Shown: piece after piece, positions 23,306-30,645 of the stretch
Numbering within the stretch: position 1 is the stretch's first letter
Layout: the number at the start of each line of letters is the position of its first letter
NCBI GenBank assembly: GCA_035547055.1
Contig: DASZVN010000088.1
Span: 1 to 38,106, forward strand
Direction of reading: 5' to 3'
From: DASZVN01 sp035547055
Lineage (GTDB): Bacteria > Pseudomonadota > Alphaproteobacteria > Rhizobiales > Methylopilaceae
Length of the DNA: 38,106 nucleotides
Program-made: the position numbers and the translations under genes
The notes under the pieces: generated by a model
The model's database searches: none
What the model saw: only the letters and a program-made list of their open reading frames with translations
What the model was told of the DNA's origin: nothing

Positions 23306-24337
23306 ATGTTCGACAGGCCACTCGATCGGCGACAGCTCCTCGGCGGCGCCGCCGCGCTTGCGGGCGCGACCGCGCTGCCGCTGCTCGGCGCCGGACCGGC
23401 GGACGCGGCAGCGCTGCAATCCGTGCGCTACCTCACCCCGTTCGGCTTCTTGATGGGTTTCGCCGCGGTGCTCTACGGGGAGACCGGCGGCTTCTTCGCG
23501 AAAGAAGGGCTCGACGTCGTGGTCGAGGGCGGGCGCGGCTCGGCGATGGCGGTGCAGCAGGTGACGGCCGGCAACGTGCTGCTGTCGCGCACCGGCGGCA
23601 CCGACCTCATCAAGGCGTATGCCAAGGACCCGTCGATCGTCGCGATCGCCGAGATCTACAATCGCGACATCTTCTACGTCATCAGCCAGGAGTCGAAGCC
23701 GATCGCCTCGCCGGCCGACATGGCCGGCAAGACCATCGGCGTGGTCTCGACCGGCGGCGCCACGGAAAACCTGCTCGACATGATGCTGGCGGCCAAGGAC
23801 GTGCCGGCAAGCTCGGTGAAGCGCGAGACCGTCGGCACCGCGCCGAGCGCCTTCGAGCTGGTGAAGCTCGGTCGCGTCGCCGCCTTCATCGCGACCGCCG
23901 ACACGGTGTTCCAGCTCCAGACCGACAAGGCGCCGATCCATGCGTGGTCGACCGACGACTACGCCCCCGCGCCCGGGCAGGTCTACATGACCTCGAAGGC
24001 GACGCTCGCGAAGGATACCGAGACGCTGGCGAAGTTCCTCCGCGCGGTCTACGCCTCGATCGGCGACATGATCGCCAAAAAGGACAATCTCGGGCCGGTC
24101 ATCGCCTCGATGACGGCGAAATACGAGATCCCCGAGGCCAAGCGGCCCGACAAGGGCCTCGCGGTGCTGAAGCACGCGCTGTCGCAGACCTACGGTCCCC
24201 CCTACGCCGACAAGCTCGCCTCCAATCCCAAGCAGTGGCAGTCGGCCTACGCGCTGATGGTCAAGGCCAAGATCATCCAGCCGACCGCCGACCAGAATTT
24301 CTACGACGATCGCGCCCGCAAGCTGGCGTTCTCCTGA
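23306..24337 (+). CDS. Tat-exported ABC substrate-binding protein, NMT1/SsuA-like (tandem copy 2)
   Basis: A 343-residue paralogue of the preceding gene, 59 bases downstream. The signal is PLDRRQLLGGAAALAGATALP with ADAAA cleavage near residue 35. Shared blocks include GNVLLSRTGGTDL, KAYAKDP, VAIAEI, RDIFYVIS, ADMAGKTIG, GGATENLLDMML and the C-terminus NFYDDRARKLAF. Differences concentrate in the ligand-facing segment around residues 180-230 (FIATADTVFQLQTDKAPIHAW against FIASNNTIFGLQNQKAPVVAW), as expected if the two copies bind different but related ligands. Start ATG 23306 follows AGAGAGGA. A perfect palindromic element follows the stop and probably ends the transcript. Confidence 0.92.
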   Translation: MFDRPLDRRQLLGGAAALAGATALPLLGAGPADAAALQSVRYLTPFGFLMGFAAVLYGETGGFFAKEGLDVVVEGGRGSAMAVQQVTAGNVLLSRTGGTDLIKAYAKDPSIVAIAEIYNRDIFYVISQESKPIASPADMAGKTIGVVSTGGATENLLDMMLAAKDVPASSVKRETVGTAPSAFELVKLGRVAAFIATADTVFQLQTDKAPIHAWSTDDYAPAPGQVYMTSKATLAKDTETLAKFLRAVYASIGDMIAKKDNLGPVIASMTAKYEIPEAKRPDKGLAVLKHALSQTYGPPYADKLASNPKQWQSAYALMVKAKIIQPTADQNFYDDRARKLAFS

Positions 24338-24355
24338 ACGGCGAGCGGCCCCAGC

Positions 24356-24436
24356 CGTCATTGCGAGCGCGGCGAAGCAATCCAGACACGCCGCCGAGCC
24401 CTGGATTGCTTCGTCGCTTCGCTCCTCGCAATGACG
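24356..24436. repeat. Long near-perfect palindromic element (CGTCATTGCGAG family)
   Basis: CGTCATTGCGAG (24356-24367) pairs perfectly with CTCGCAATGACG (24425-24436), and CGAAGCAATCCAG (24373-24385) pairs perfectly with CTGGATTGCTTCG (24401-24413), leaving a 15-base loop and small internal bulges. This is a very well-known type of repeated intergenic element in Bradyrhizobium and related Hyphomicrobiales. It lies between the second tandem binding protein and an isochorismatase-fold gene and would fold into a long stem in RNA. Confidence 0.93.
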
Positions 24437-24478
24437 GGAGTCTGCGGCGGCCGCCGATTTTTCAATCGACCCTTGCCC

Positions 24479-25069
24479 ATGCCGACGCTCCTCCTGCTGA
24501 TCGACCTGCAGCGCGCTTTCTGCGACGCCGGCGGATCGATCGCCCGGCAGGGGCACGACATCGCTCCGCTCGCGGCTGCGGCGGCAGTCTCGGACCGGCT
24601 CGCCGCCGCGGCGCGCAGAGGTGGCGTGCCGGTGGCGTGGACGCGCATGATGCTGCGGCCGGACTATGCCGACGGCGGCACGCTCATCCGGATGCGGCCG
24701 AACCTTGCCCGCATCGGCGCGCTCCGCGCCGGCACCGCGGATGTGGAGCTGTCCGCCGCGATCCATGTCGAGGAGCGCGACGTCGTCATCGACAAGCCGC
24801 GCTATTCCAGCCTCTACGCGACTCCGCTCGAAGCGCTGCTGCGCGCCACCCGGACGGAGCGCGTCATGGTCGGCGGCGTCACCACCTCGATGTGCGTCGA
24901 GACGACCGTGCGCGACCTGTCGCAGCGCGATTTCGACGTGGCGGTGGTCGAGGAAGCCTGCGGCGACTTCGACGCGGCCCGCCACGCCGCCTCCCTCGCC
25001 GCGATCGCCTTCGGCTTCGCCCCGGTGGTGTCCGAAGCCAATGCGCTGGCCATGCTGGCGGCCAGCTAG
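24479..25069 (+). CDS. Isochorismatase-fold cysteine hydrolase (third in window)
   Basis: A 196-residue hydrolase with a complete triad: D9 (LLLIDLQRAF), K106 (VVIDKPRYSSLY) and C139 (VTTSMCVETTVRDL). It is about the size of nicotinamidase/maleamate-amidase-like family members and should release ammonia from an amide. I chose ATG 24479 so that the protein begins just before the first beta strand. An in-frame ATG at 24431 lies inside the palindromic element and would add 16 unmatched residues. The stop TAG (25067-25069) overlaps the stop of the opposite amidohydrolase in the four bases CTAG. The gene may be transcribed with the tandem binding proteins or independently. Confidence 0.88.
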   Translation: MPTLLLLIDLQRAFCDAGGSIARQGHDIAPLAAAAAVSDRLAAAARRGGVPVAWTRMMLRPDYADGGTLIRMRPNLARIGALRAGTADVELSAAIHVEERDVVIDKPRYSSLYATPLEALLRATRTERVMVGGVTTSMCVETTVRDLSQRDFDVAVVEEACGDFDAARHAASLAAIAFGFAPVVSEANALAMLAAS

Positions 25070-25932
25070 ACCGAAAGGTCGTAGACCCGGATGGCGTTGT
25101 CGCGCAGCATCTTCTTCAGCGGCCCCGGACGCAGGCCCAGCGCCTCGATCTCGGCGCGGGTGCGGGCGAAGTCGAGCACCGGGAAGTCGGTGCCGAAGAT
25201 CACCTTGTCCTGGCCCCAACTGTCGCAGAAGCGGACGAAGCTGCCCGGCCAGTATTTCGGGCTGTGGGCGTCGCAGACGATGAAGACATTGGGATGCTTC
25301 CACGCCATCGCCATCATCTCCTCGTGCCACGGGATGCCGACGTGAATGCCGATCAGCTTGAGTTCGGGAAAGTCGCAGGCGATGCCGTCGAGCGTGATCG
25401 GCTGGCCGACGCTGCGGGTCCGGTGCTCGGGCGCGTAGATCATCGATTGGCCGACCTGGAGCTGGTAGGGCACGCCGAGCTCCACGCACTTGGCGTAGAA
25501 CGGATAGTACTTGGCATGGTCGGGGGCGAGGTCGAACCAGTGCGGATAGCAATGGGCACCGATGAAGCCGTCGTCGCGGATTGCGCGCTCCAGCGCGCGG
25601 ACGCCGGCCATGCCCTCGTAGGGGTCGATGCCGGCGAGGCCACGGAAGCGGTCGGGGTGGCGCTGCACCGCCTCGGCGACGAGGCGATAGGGCAGGTGCC
25701 AGCAGCCCGGCAGCCCGACCCGGCCGGACTTGGAGGCGACCAGGAAGGCACGCTCGGTGCCGGCCGCATCCATGCGGCCGATCAGCTCCTCCAGCGACAG
25801 GCCCCGCATCAGGGCCGCGTCGGCCTTCATCTTGCCGACGAAGAAGCCCTCGCCCCAATTGGGCCGAAGCGCCAGCACCTCCGGTGTCCACAGATTGACC
25901 ACGGCATCGATGGCGCGGATGGCGTCAGGCAT
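25066..25932 (-). CDS. Amidohydrolase_2-family TIM-barrel hydrolase/decarboxylase (second copy)
   Basis: A 288-residue protein that closely parallels the one at 7849-8757: AVQRHPDRFRGLAGIDPYEGMAGVR, GAHCYPHWFDLAPDHAKYYPFYAKCVELGVP, GIHVGIPWHEEMMAMAWKHPNVFI, DAHSPKYWPGSFV and FGTDFPVLDF. As there, the first strand (AIDAVVNLWTPE) has Asn13 instead of the H-x-H metal ligands, so the change is a subfamily trait rather than a lesion. I chose ATG 25932, which follows GGAG at suitable spacing on the minus strand; an ATG at 25953 would add seven residues. Single gene on its strand, facing the AMP-forming synthetase at 25977 head to head with only 44 bases between starts. Confidence 0.88.
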   Translation of the reverse strand: MPDAIRAIDAVVNLWTPEVLALRPNWGEGFFVGKMKADAALMRGLSLEELIGRMDAAGTERAFLVASKSGRVGLPGCWHLPYRLVAEAVQRHPDRFRGLAGIDPYEGMAGVRALERAIRDDGFIGAHCYPHWFDLAPDHAKYYPFYAKCVELGVPYQLQVGQSMIYAPEHRTRSVGQPITLDGIACDFPELKLIGIHVGIPWHEEMMAMAWKHPNVFIVCDAHSPKYWPGSFVRFCDSWGQDKVIFGTDFPVLDFARTRAEIEALGLRPGPLKKMLRDNAIRVYDLSV

Positions 25933-25976
25933 GTCGGCTACTCCAGGGAGCACGGCGTGAGACGGGATCGCGCGGC

Positions 25977-27449
25977 ATGAACCTCGCCACGCTGGTGCTG
26001 CATCACGGCACGACCCGTCCCGACAAGGTCGCGACGATCGATGCCGCGGGCGCGGTCGACTACGGCACCGCGGCGGCCCGCGTCCAGGCCTTCGCGGCGC
26101 GCCTTGCGGCGGCGGGCGCCGGCCCGGGCCGGCGTATCGGGCTCGCCCTCGGCGAGCATGCCGACCACCTGCTGCTGCACTTTGCCGTCGCCCTGACCGG
26201 CGCGACCATCGTGCCGGTCGACTGGCGCTGGACGCCGGCGGAGAAAGGCGCGGTTGCCCGCGCCTTCGCCTGCCATGCCGTCGTGATCGAGCCGGACGAC
26301 CCGGCCCGCGACGCCGTGCCGGCCCTGCCCTTCGACCGAAGCTGGCGCGACGGCGCGCCCCTTGCCCGGCCGGAGCCGGACGACGACGACCTGCCGCTCG
26401 TGCTCTCGCTCTCCTCCGGCACGACCGGGCGGCCGACCGGCGCGATCGTCTCGCACCGCCAGCAATACGAGCGCTTCGTCAACCAGTGGGGCGGCATGGG
26501 CCTGAGTGGCGCCGACCGCTTCGTGCTGGCGACGCCGCTCTATTTCGGCGGCGGGCGCGGCTTCACCCTCAGCATCCTCGGCGCCGGCGGCACCGTGATC
26601 TTCGCGCCGCCGAACCGTCCCCGCGAGATCATCGACACCATCCGCCAGCACGAGGCCACTGCCGCCTTCGTAGTGCCGACCCAGATCACGCGGATGATCC
26701 AGGCCTGGGACGGCGAGCGCCCGGCGATGCCCTCGCTCCGCCGCTTCGTCACCAGCGGCGCCGCGATCCACCCGGACGAGAAGCGCCGCGCCATCGACGT
26801 GCTGACGCCGGCGCTGATGGACTACTACGCGACCAGCGAAGGCGGCGGCATCGCCGTGCTGGCGCCCGAGGAGCAGCTCGCCTACCCCGAGACCGTGGGC
26901 CGCCCGGCGTTTCGCGTCGAGATCGAGGTCGTCGACGAAAACGGGCAGCCGCTTTCCCGCAACGCCATCGGGCGCCTGCGCTACCGCGGCCCCGGCGTCT
27001 CGACCCGCCTCGTCGACGCCGAGGGCCGGCTGACCGAGGGGCCGGCCGGCGGCTGGTTCTACCCCGGCGACCTCGCCCGCATCCTGCCGTCCGGCCACGT
27101 CCAGCTCGCCGGCCGGGTCAAGGACATGATCATCCGCGGCGGCGTCAACATCTATCCCGCCGAGATCGAAGCGGCGCTCTCGACCCATCCGGCGGTGGTG
27201 GAGGCCGGCGCCTTCGGCGTGCCGGACCCCGAGCTCGGCGAGGAGCTTGCGGTCGCGGTCGTGCTCCGAGCAGGCACCAGGGCCGACGCGGCGGCGATCC
27301 AGGAGTTCCTCCGCGGCCGGCTCGCCCCTTACAAGGTGCCGCGCCGGGTGGCCTTCATTGCCGCATTGCCGCGCAACCCCAACGGCAAGGTCATCCGCGA
27401 CCAACTGCGCCCCCTGGTCGAAGCCGCGGCTCCCCCGCCGGGCGGCTGA
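25977..27449 (+). CDS. AMP-forming acyl-CoA synthetase
   Basis: A 490-residue ANL-family ligase: phosphate loop SLSSGTTGRPTG (144-155, with threonine where lysine is usual), YYATSEGGG (adenine pocket), GWFYPGDLARI, hinge GRVKDMIIRGGVNIYPAEIE, and the catalytic lysine K471 in PRNPNGKVIRD. It makes acyl-CoA from a carboxylic acid, ATP and CoA. The family includes malonyl-, cyclohexanecarboxylate-, benzoate- and medium-chain acid ligases; the substrate is not evident. It is followed after 86 bases by the ICL/PEPM-family lyase on the same strand. The final segment EAAAPPPGG is a low-complexity tail. Confidence 0.92.
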   Translation: MNLATLVLHHGTTRPDKVATIDAAGAVDYGTAAARVQAFAARLAAAGAGPGRRIGLALGEHADHLLLHFAVALTGATIVPVDWRWTPAEKGAVARAFACHAVVIEPDDPARDAVPALPFDRSWRDGAPLARPEPDDDDLPLVLSLSSGTTGRPTGAIVSHRQQYERFVNQWGGMGLSGADRFVLATPLYFGGGRGFTLSILGAGGTVIFAPPNRPREIIDTIRQHEATAAFVVPTQITRMIQAWDGERPAMPSLRRFVTSGAAIHPDEKRRAIDVLTPALMDYYATSEGGGIAVLAPEEQLAYPETVGRPAFRVEIEVVDENGQPLSRNAIGRLRYRGPGVSTRLVDAEGRLTEGPAGGWFYPGDLARILPSGHVQLAGRVKDMIIRGGVNIYPAEIEAALSTHPAVVEAGAFGVPDPELGEELAVAVVLRAGTRADAAAIQEFLRGRLAPYKVPRRVAFIAALPRNPNGKVIRDQLRPLVEAAAPPPGG

Positions 27450-27470
27450 GCTGCCGGCATCTTCCGCTCA

Positions 27471-27490
27471 TGTCATATCCATAATACAAA
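27471..27490. promoter_or_regulatory. AT-rich promoter/operator-like site before the lyase gene
   Basis: The 86-base gap between the synthetase and the lyase holds TGTCATATCCATAATACAAA. On the minus strand this reads TTTGTATTATGGATATGACA, sharing TTGTATTA with the site at 34171 and ATATGACA-like ends with 22160. It suggests that the lyase has its own regulated promoter and is not only read through from the synthetase. Boxes were not assigned. Confidence 0.35.
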
Positions 27491-27535
27491 GTGGCGCGGC
27501 CTGCGACCGGCCGGCCACCCAAGGACGAGCGAACG

Positions 27536-28423
27536 ATGGGCGACACGGCGGACCTCGCGGCGCGGCTCCGGCGGAACGGCGACATCCTGGTCGCCCCAGG
27601 CGTCTACGACGCCCTGACCGCCCATATCGCCGCGGAAGCCGGGTTCGAGGCGCTCTATCTCTCGGGCGCAGCCATCGCCTATTCGCGTCTTGGCCAGCCC
27701 GACCTCGGCCTGGTGTCGATGAGCGAGGTCGCCGAAACCGTGGCGCTGGTGCGCGACCGGGTCGCCCTCCCCCTGATCGTCGACGCCGACACCGGGTTCG
27801 GCAACGCGCTGAACGTGCAGCGTACCGTCCGCATGCTGGAGCGCGCCGGGGCGACCGCGATCCAGCTCGAAGACCAGACCTTCCCCAAGCGCTGCGGCCA
27901 TCTCGACAACAAGACCGTGATCCCGGCCGCGGAGATGGTCGGCAAGATCAAGGCCGCGGTCGACGCCCGCGCCTCGGCGGGGACGCTGATCATCGGCCGC
28001 ACCGACGCCGGCGCCGTCGAGGGGCTCGACCGGGCGATCGAGCGGGCGCGGCTCTACGGCGAGGCCGGCGCCGACGTTCTCTTCGTCGAGGCGCCGCGCA
28101 CCGAGGCCGAGCTCGCCACGGTGACGCGCGCGCTCGGCGGCCGCGCGCCGCTGATGGCCAACATCGTCGAGGGTGGCCGCACCCCGACCCTCAGCGCTGC
28201 GGCGCTCGGCACCCTCGGCTTCAGCCTGGTGATCTTCCCCGGCGGCATTGTGCGGGCGCTGACCCGCGCCGCTCGCGAGTACTATGCCAGCCTCCGCGCC
28301 AACGGCACCAACCAGCCGTTCGCGGACCGCATGCTGGATTTCACCGCGCTGAACGGCGTCCTCGGCACGCCGGAGCTGCTCGCGACCGCCCGCCGCTACG
28401 ACCCCGCCAGCGAAGACGCCTGA
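27536..28423 (+). CDS. Isocitrate lyase/PEP mutase-family carbon-carbon lyase (methylisocitrate/dimethylmalate lyase-like)
   Basis: A 295-residue TIM-barrel protein with the family's metal-binding VDADTGFGN (D83, D85), LEDQTFPKRCGH (111-122) and the catalytic cysteine C120 in the K-R-C-G-H gate loop. The cysteine marks it as a lyase (methylisocitrate, 2,3-dimethylmalate or citramalate type) rather than a PEP mutase or oxaloacetate decarboxylase. It would split a 2-hydroxy acid into pyruvate or a related keto acid plus a short carboxylate. ATG 27536 was chosen because AAGGA (27521-27525) precedes it; GTG 27491 would add 15 residues. Near neighbours are an acyl-CoA synthetase and, 5 kb upstream, the LeuCD-like hydratase that could supply its substrate. 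Confidence 0.9.
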   Translation: MGDTADLAARLRRNGDILVAPGVYDALTAHIAAEAGFEALYLSGAAIAYSRLGQPDLGLVSMSEVAETVALVRDRVALPLIVDADTGFGNALNVQRTVRMLERAGATAIQLEDQTFPKRCGHLDNKTVIPAAEMVGKIKAAVDARASAGTLIIGRTDAGAVEGLDRAIERARLYGEAGADVLFVEAPRTEAELATVTRALGGRAPLMANIVEGGRTPTLSAAALGTLGFSLVIFPGGIVRALTRAAREYYASLRANGTNQPFADRMLDFTALNGVLGTPELLATARRYDPASEDA

Positions 28424-28554
28424 GCCGCCGGCCTGCGTCTCCGCCGGACCGCCCGCACATCGTTCCGATCGATCGCCGACGCACCGACGGTTGCAGCGGT
28501 CAGGCGCTCTCTTCGGATCGCGCGGAGGCCGGCCGCATCGGCGCGTAAGGGACG

Positions 28555-28584
28555 TGTCGGCGTCCGCAATCGCTGACGCCGACA
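28555..28584. terminator. Perfect hairpin between convergent genes
   Basis: TGTCGGCGTC (28555-28564) and GACGCCGACA (28575-28584) pair perfectly over ten bases around the loop CGCAATCGCT. It lies in the 182-base gap between the lyase and the binding protein that face each other. No run of T follows either arm, so factor-independent termination is uncertain; a mRNA-end barrier for both directions is likely. The rest of the gap shows no other feature. Confidence 0.6.
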
Positions 28585-28605
28585 ACCGGTCCGCCGAGAC
28601 CGACC

Positions 28606-29580
28606 TTATTTCACCACGGCGGCGCAGCAGGCACTGTAGGTCGTCTCCAAGGCCGGCGCCTTGTCGCGCGGGATCACGCCGTGGCTGACGTAATAGTCGC
28701 GCATCCGCGCAATGCGGTCGACGTGGATCGCGCCGTCAGGCGAGAGCTTGAACATGCTGAACAGCTTTTCGGCGATCTGCCGATCGACCTTGAACCGCGT
28801 CATGAGCCGCGTGATGTCCTCATCGTGGTGGCTGCTGACATAGGCGGCCGCTTGCAAGAGGACGCCGGTTGCCTTCTTTACCATCGCCGGCCGCTCCGTG
28901 AGCGCCCTCCGGCTCGCCATGATCACATAGGGATCCCAGTCGTTGCCGAGATAGTTCGAAAGCTTGGTGACGCTCCGGAGCAGCCCGGCTCGGTCGATCA
29001 GTGCGGCAGCGTGCTCGGTGGTCACCCAAAGATCGGCTTTTCCCGCCTTCAGCGCCCCGTAGTTCTGCGGCAACCCGCCGGTCGGCACAAAGGTCACGTC
29101 CTTCGGCGACAGTCCGAGCTCGTTCAAGAACACGTCCGCATACAGCCTATCGGTGCCGGACATCTGCGTGACCGCGATGCGCTTTCCCTTGATCTGCGAG
29201 GCTTCGTGGATCGCCGACTCCTTGAGCGTCCAGACATGCCACTCGGCGCGCGCGCCGAGATCGGCAACGATGACGAACTGAACCCCTTTCGCCATGTAGT
29301 TGAGGGCCGCGCCCATGCCGTACATTCGCACCTCCGGCTGGTTCTCCAGCTCGGGGGTCCAATGCCGGCGATCGAACGAGGGCGGTTCGTGCGGCTCGAT
29401 CCCTGCCTTCTGCCATAGGCCAAGGTCGCGGGCCGTCACATCTATCAGCGCAGTCGGCGGCACGTTCGGCACGCCGACGCTGTAGGCGAACGATTCCGGC
29501 GCGGTCGCGGACGCCAGCGCGGCCCCGGCAAGTGTGAGAGCCCCGGCGATGCCCGCTGCGATGCAAGTCCTCAAGAACAT
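28606..29580 (-). CDS. Orphan ABC-type periplasmic binding protein, NMT1/SsuA-like
   Basis: A 324-residue protein with a Sec signal peptide (MFLRTCIAAGIAGALTLAG, cleavage near ALASA, about residue 25). The mature region has the type II binding-protein arrangement, with KGKRIAVTQMSGTDRLYADVFLNELGL as the typical second-lobe start and KAGKADLWVTTEHAAALI. It ends with a cysteine pair (SACCAAVVK). GGGAGG lies five bases before the ATG at 29580. It is third in a minus-strand unit after the MarR gene and another binding protein, with an 84-base gap from the latter. No ATPase or permease is in the unit, so its partner is elsewhere, or it may sense rather than transport. Confidence 0.85.
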   Translation of the reverse strand: MFLRTCIAAGIAGALTLAGAALASATAPESFAYSVGVPNVPPTALIDVTARDLGLWQKAGIEPHEPPSFDRRHWTPELENQPEVRMYGMGAALNYMAKGVQFVIVADLGARAEWHVWTLKESAIHEASQIKGKRIAVTQMSGTDRLYADVFLNELGLSPKDVTFVPTGGLPQNYGALKAGKADLWVTTEHAAALIDRAGLLRSVTKLSNYLGNDWDPYVIMASRRALTERPAMVKKATGVLLQAAAYVSSHHDEDITRLMTRFKVDRQIAEKLFSMFKLSPDGAIHVDRIARMRDYYVSHGVIPRDKAPALETTYSACCAAVVK

Positions 29581-29664
29581 GAAAACCTCCCTTCAATTAT
29601 GGCCTGTCGGCGGTTTTCCAAGCAATCGGCCGCGTAGCGCCGCCTCGACGAGGGTCGGCGGGCG

Positions 29665-30645
29665 TCAGTCGACGAAAGCGTTGGTGTAGAGGTCGGCAAC
29701 CGGCACCTTGGCGTGGATCACGTTGTTGTCGAGATAGACCTTCTCGACTGCGGCGAGCCGGGCGGGATCGAACTTGCCGAGGTCCGACGGCTTGTCGACG
29801 TGGTAGACTTGCTTGGCGTAACGCTGCAGCACGTCCTCGATGAAGCCTGCCTTGTCCTTGTATTGCGGCACCGCCTTGGCGTAGTCGGCCGCCGCCTGCC
29901 TGGGATCGGCCATGATGTCGCGCAGGGACTGCAGGATCGCGTGGACGAAGCCGCGCACCACCTGCGGCCGCTCCTTGATGGTCTTGTCGGATGCCAGGAT
30001 CGCCTGCGCCATCGCCGGGAAATACTGCGTGACCGGAAAGCTCTCCACCGGCACGCCGCCGGCCTCGATCTGAGTCGCGTTCTCCGGCACGTTGGAGATG
30101 GCGTCGAGCTGCTTGGCCACCATCAGCTTGATGATGCCGGCGAAGCCGACCGCCTCGATCGACACATCGCTCTTCCTGATGCCGTTGTCGGCAAGCGCCG
30201 CGAGCAGCGCGTAGTAGTTGGTGTTGCCGAACGAGGTGACGCCGATGCGCTTGCCCTTGAGGCCGGCGATGCTGTCGATGCCCTCGTCCTTGCGCACGAT
30301 GATCGTCGTCAGCCCGCCGCCGCCGAGGAGCGCGACGCCTCGTACCGGCAGGCCGTTGGCGCGCACCAGCATCGAGGTGTCGCCGAGGCCGCCGCCGAGG
30401 TCGGCATTGCCAACCGCGACCTGCGTCGCGACGTCGGCGCCCCCCTTGGCGACGATGAAGTGGACGTCGAGCCCGGCCTTGGCGAAATAGCCCTTCGCCC
30501 GCGCCAGCTGGTAGGGCACGAAGGCGGGCAGGTTCTCCGGGCCAGGCAGGAGAAAGGTCACCTTCTCCGCTGCGGATGCCGCGGTGGGGAGCGCTATCGA
30601 AAGCGCCAGCGCGGCGATGCAGGCGATCCTGCCGAGCGTCGTCAT
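29665..30645 (-). CDS. Orphan ABC-type periplasmic binding protein, NMT1/SsuA-like
   Basis: A 326-residue protein with signal peptide MTTLGRIACIAALALSIALP, cleaved near ASA-AEK (about 26). KVTFLLPGPENLPAFVPYQLARAKGYFAKAGLDVHFIVAKGGADVATQVAVGNADLG is typical of nitrate/sulfonate/taurine-type receptors. Its C-terminus (VPVADLYTNAFVD) is also usual for the family. GGAGG precedes the start codon, which overlaps the MarR stop by four bases (30642-30645), so regulator and receptor are translated from one mRNA. No transporter membrane components lie nearby on this strand. Confidence 0.88.
   Translation of the reverse strand: MTTLGRIACIAALALSIALPTAASAAEKVTFLLPGPENLPAFVPYQLARAKGYFAKAGLDVHFIVAKGGADVATQVAVGNADLGGGLGDTSMLVRANGLPVRGVALLGGGGLTTIIVRKDEGIDSIAGLKGKRIGVTSFGNTNYYALLAALADNGIRKSDVSIEAVGFAGIIKLMVAKQLDAISNVPENATQIEAGGVPVESFPVTQYFPAMAQAILASDKTIKERPQVVRGFVHAILQSLRDIMADPRQAAADYAKAVPQYKDKAGFIEDVLQRYAKQVYHVDKPSDLGKFDPARLAAVEKVYLDNNVIHAKVPVADLYTNAFVD

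Noticed and set aside
24431..24478. Earlier start codon for the isochorismatase-fold gene inside the palindromic element
   Set aside because: It would add 16 residues without family similarity, and the first strand of the fold begins right after ATG 24479.
23210..25891. Continuous minus-strand frame of nearly 900 residues opposite the receptor and hydrolase genes
   Set aside because: It is the reverse shadow of three well-supported plus-strand and minus-strand genes, with unnatural composition.
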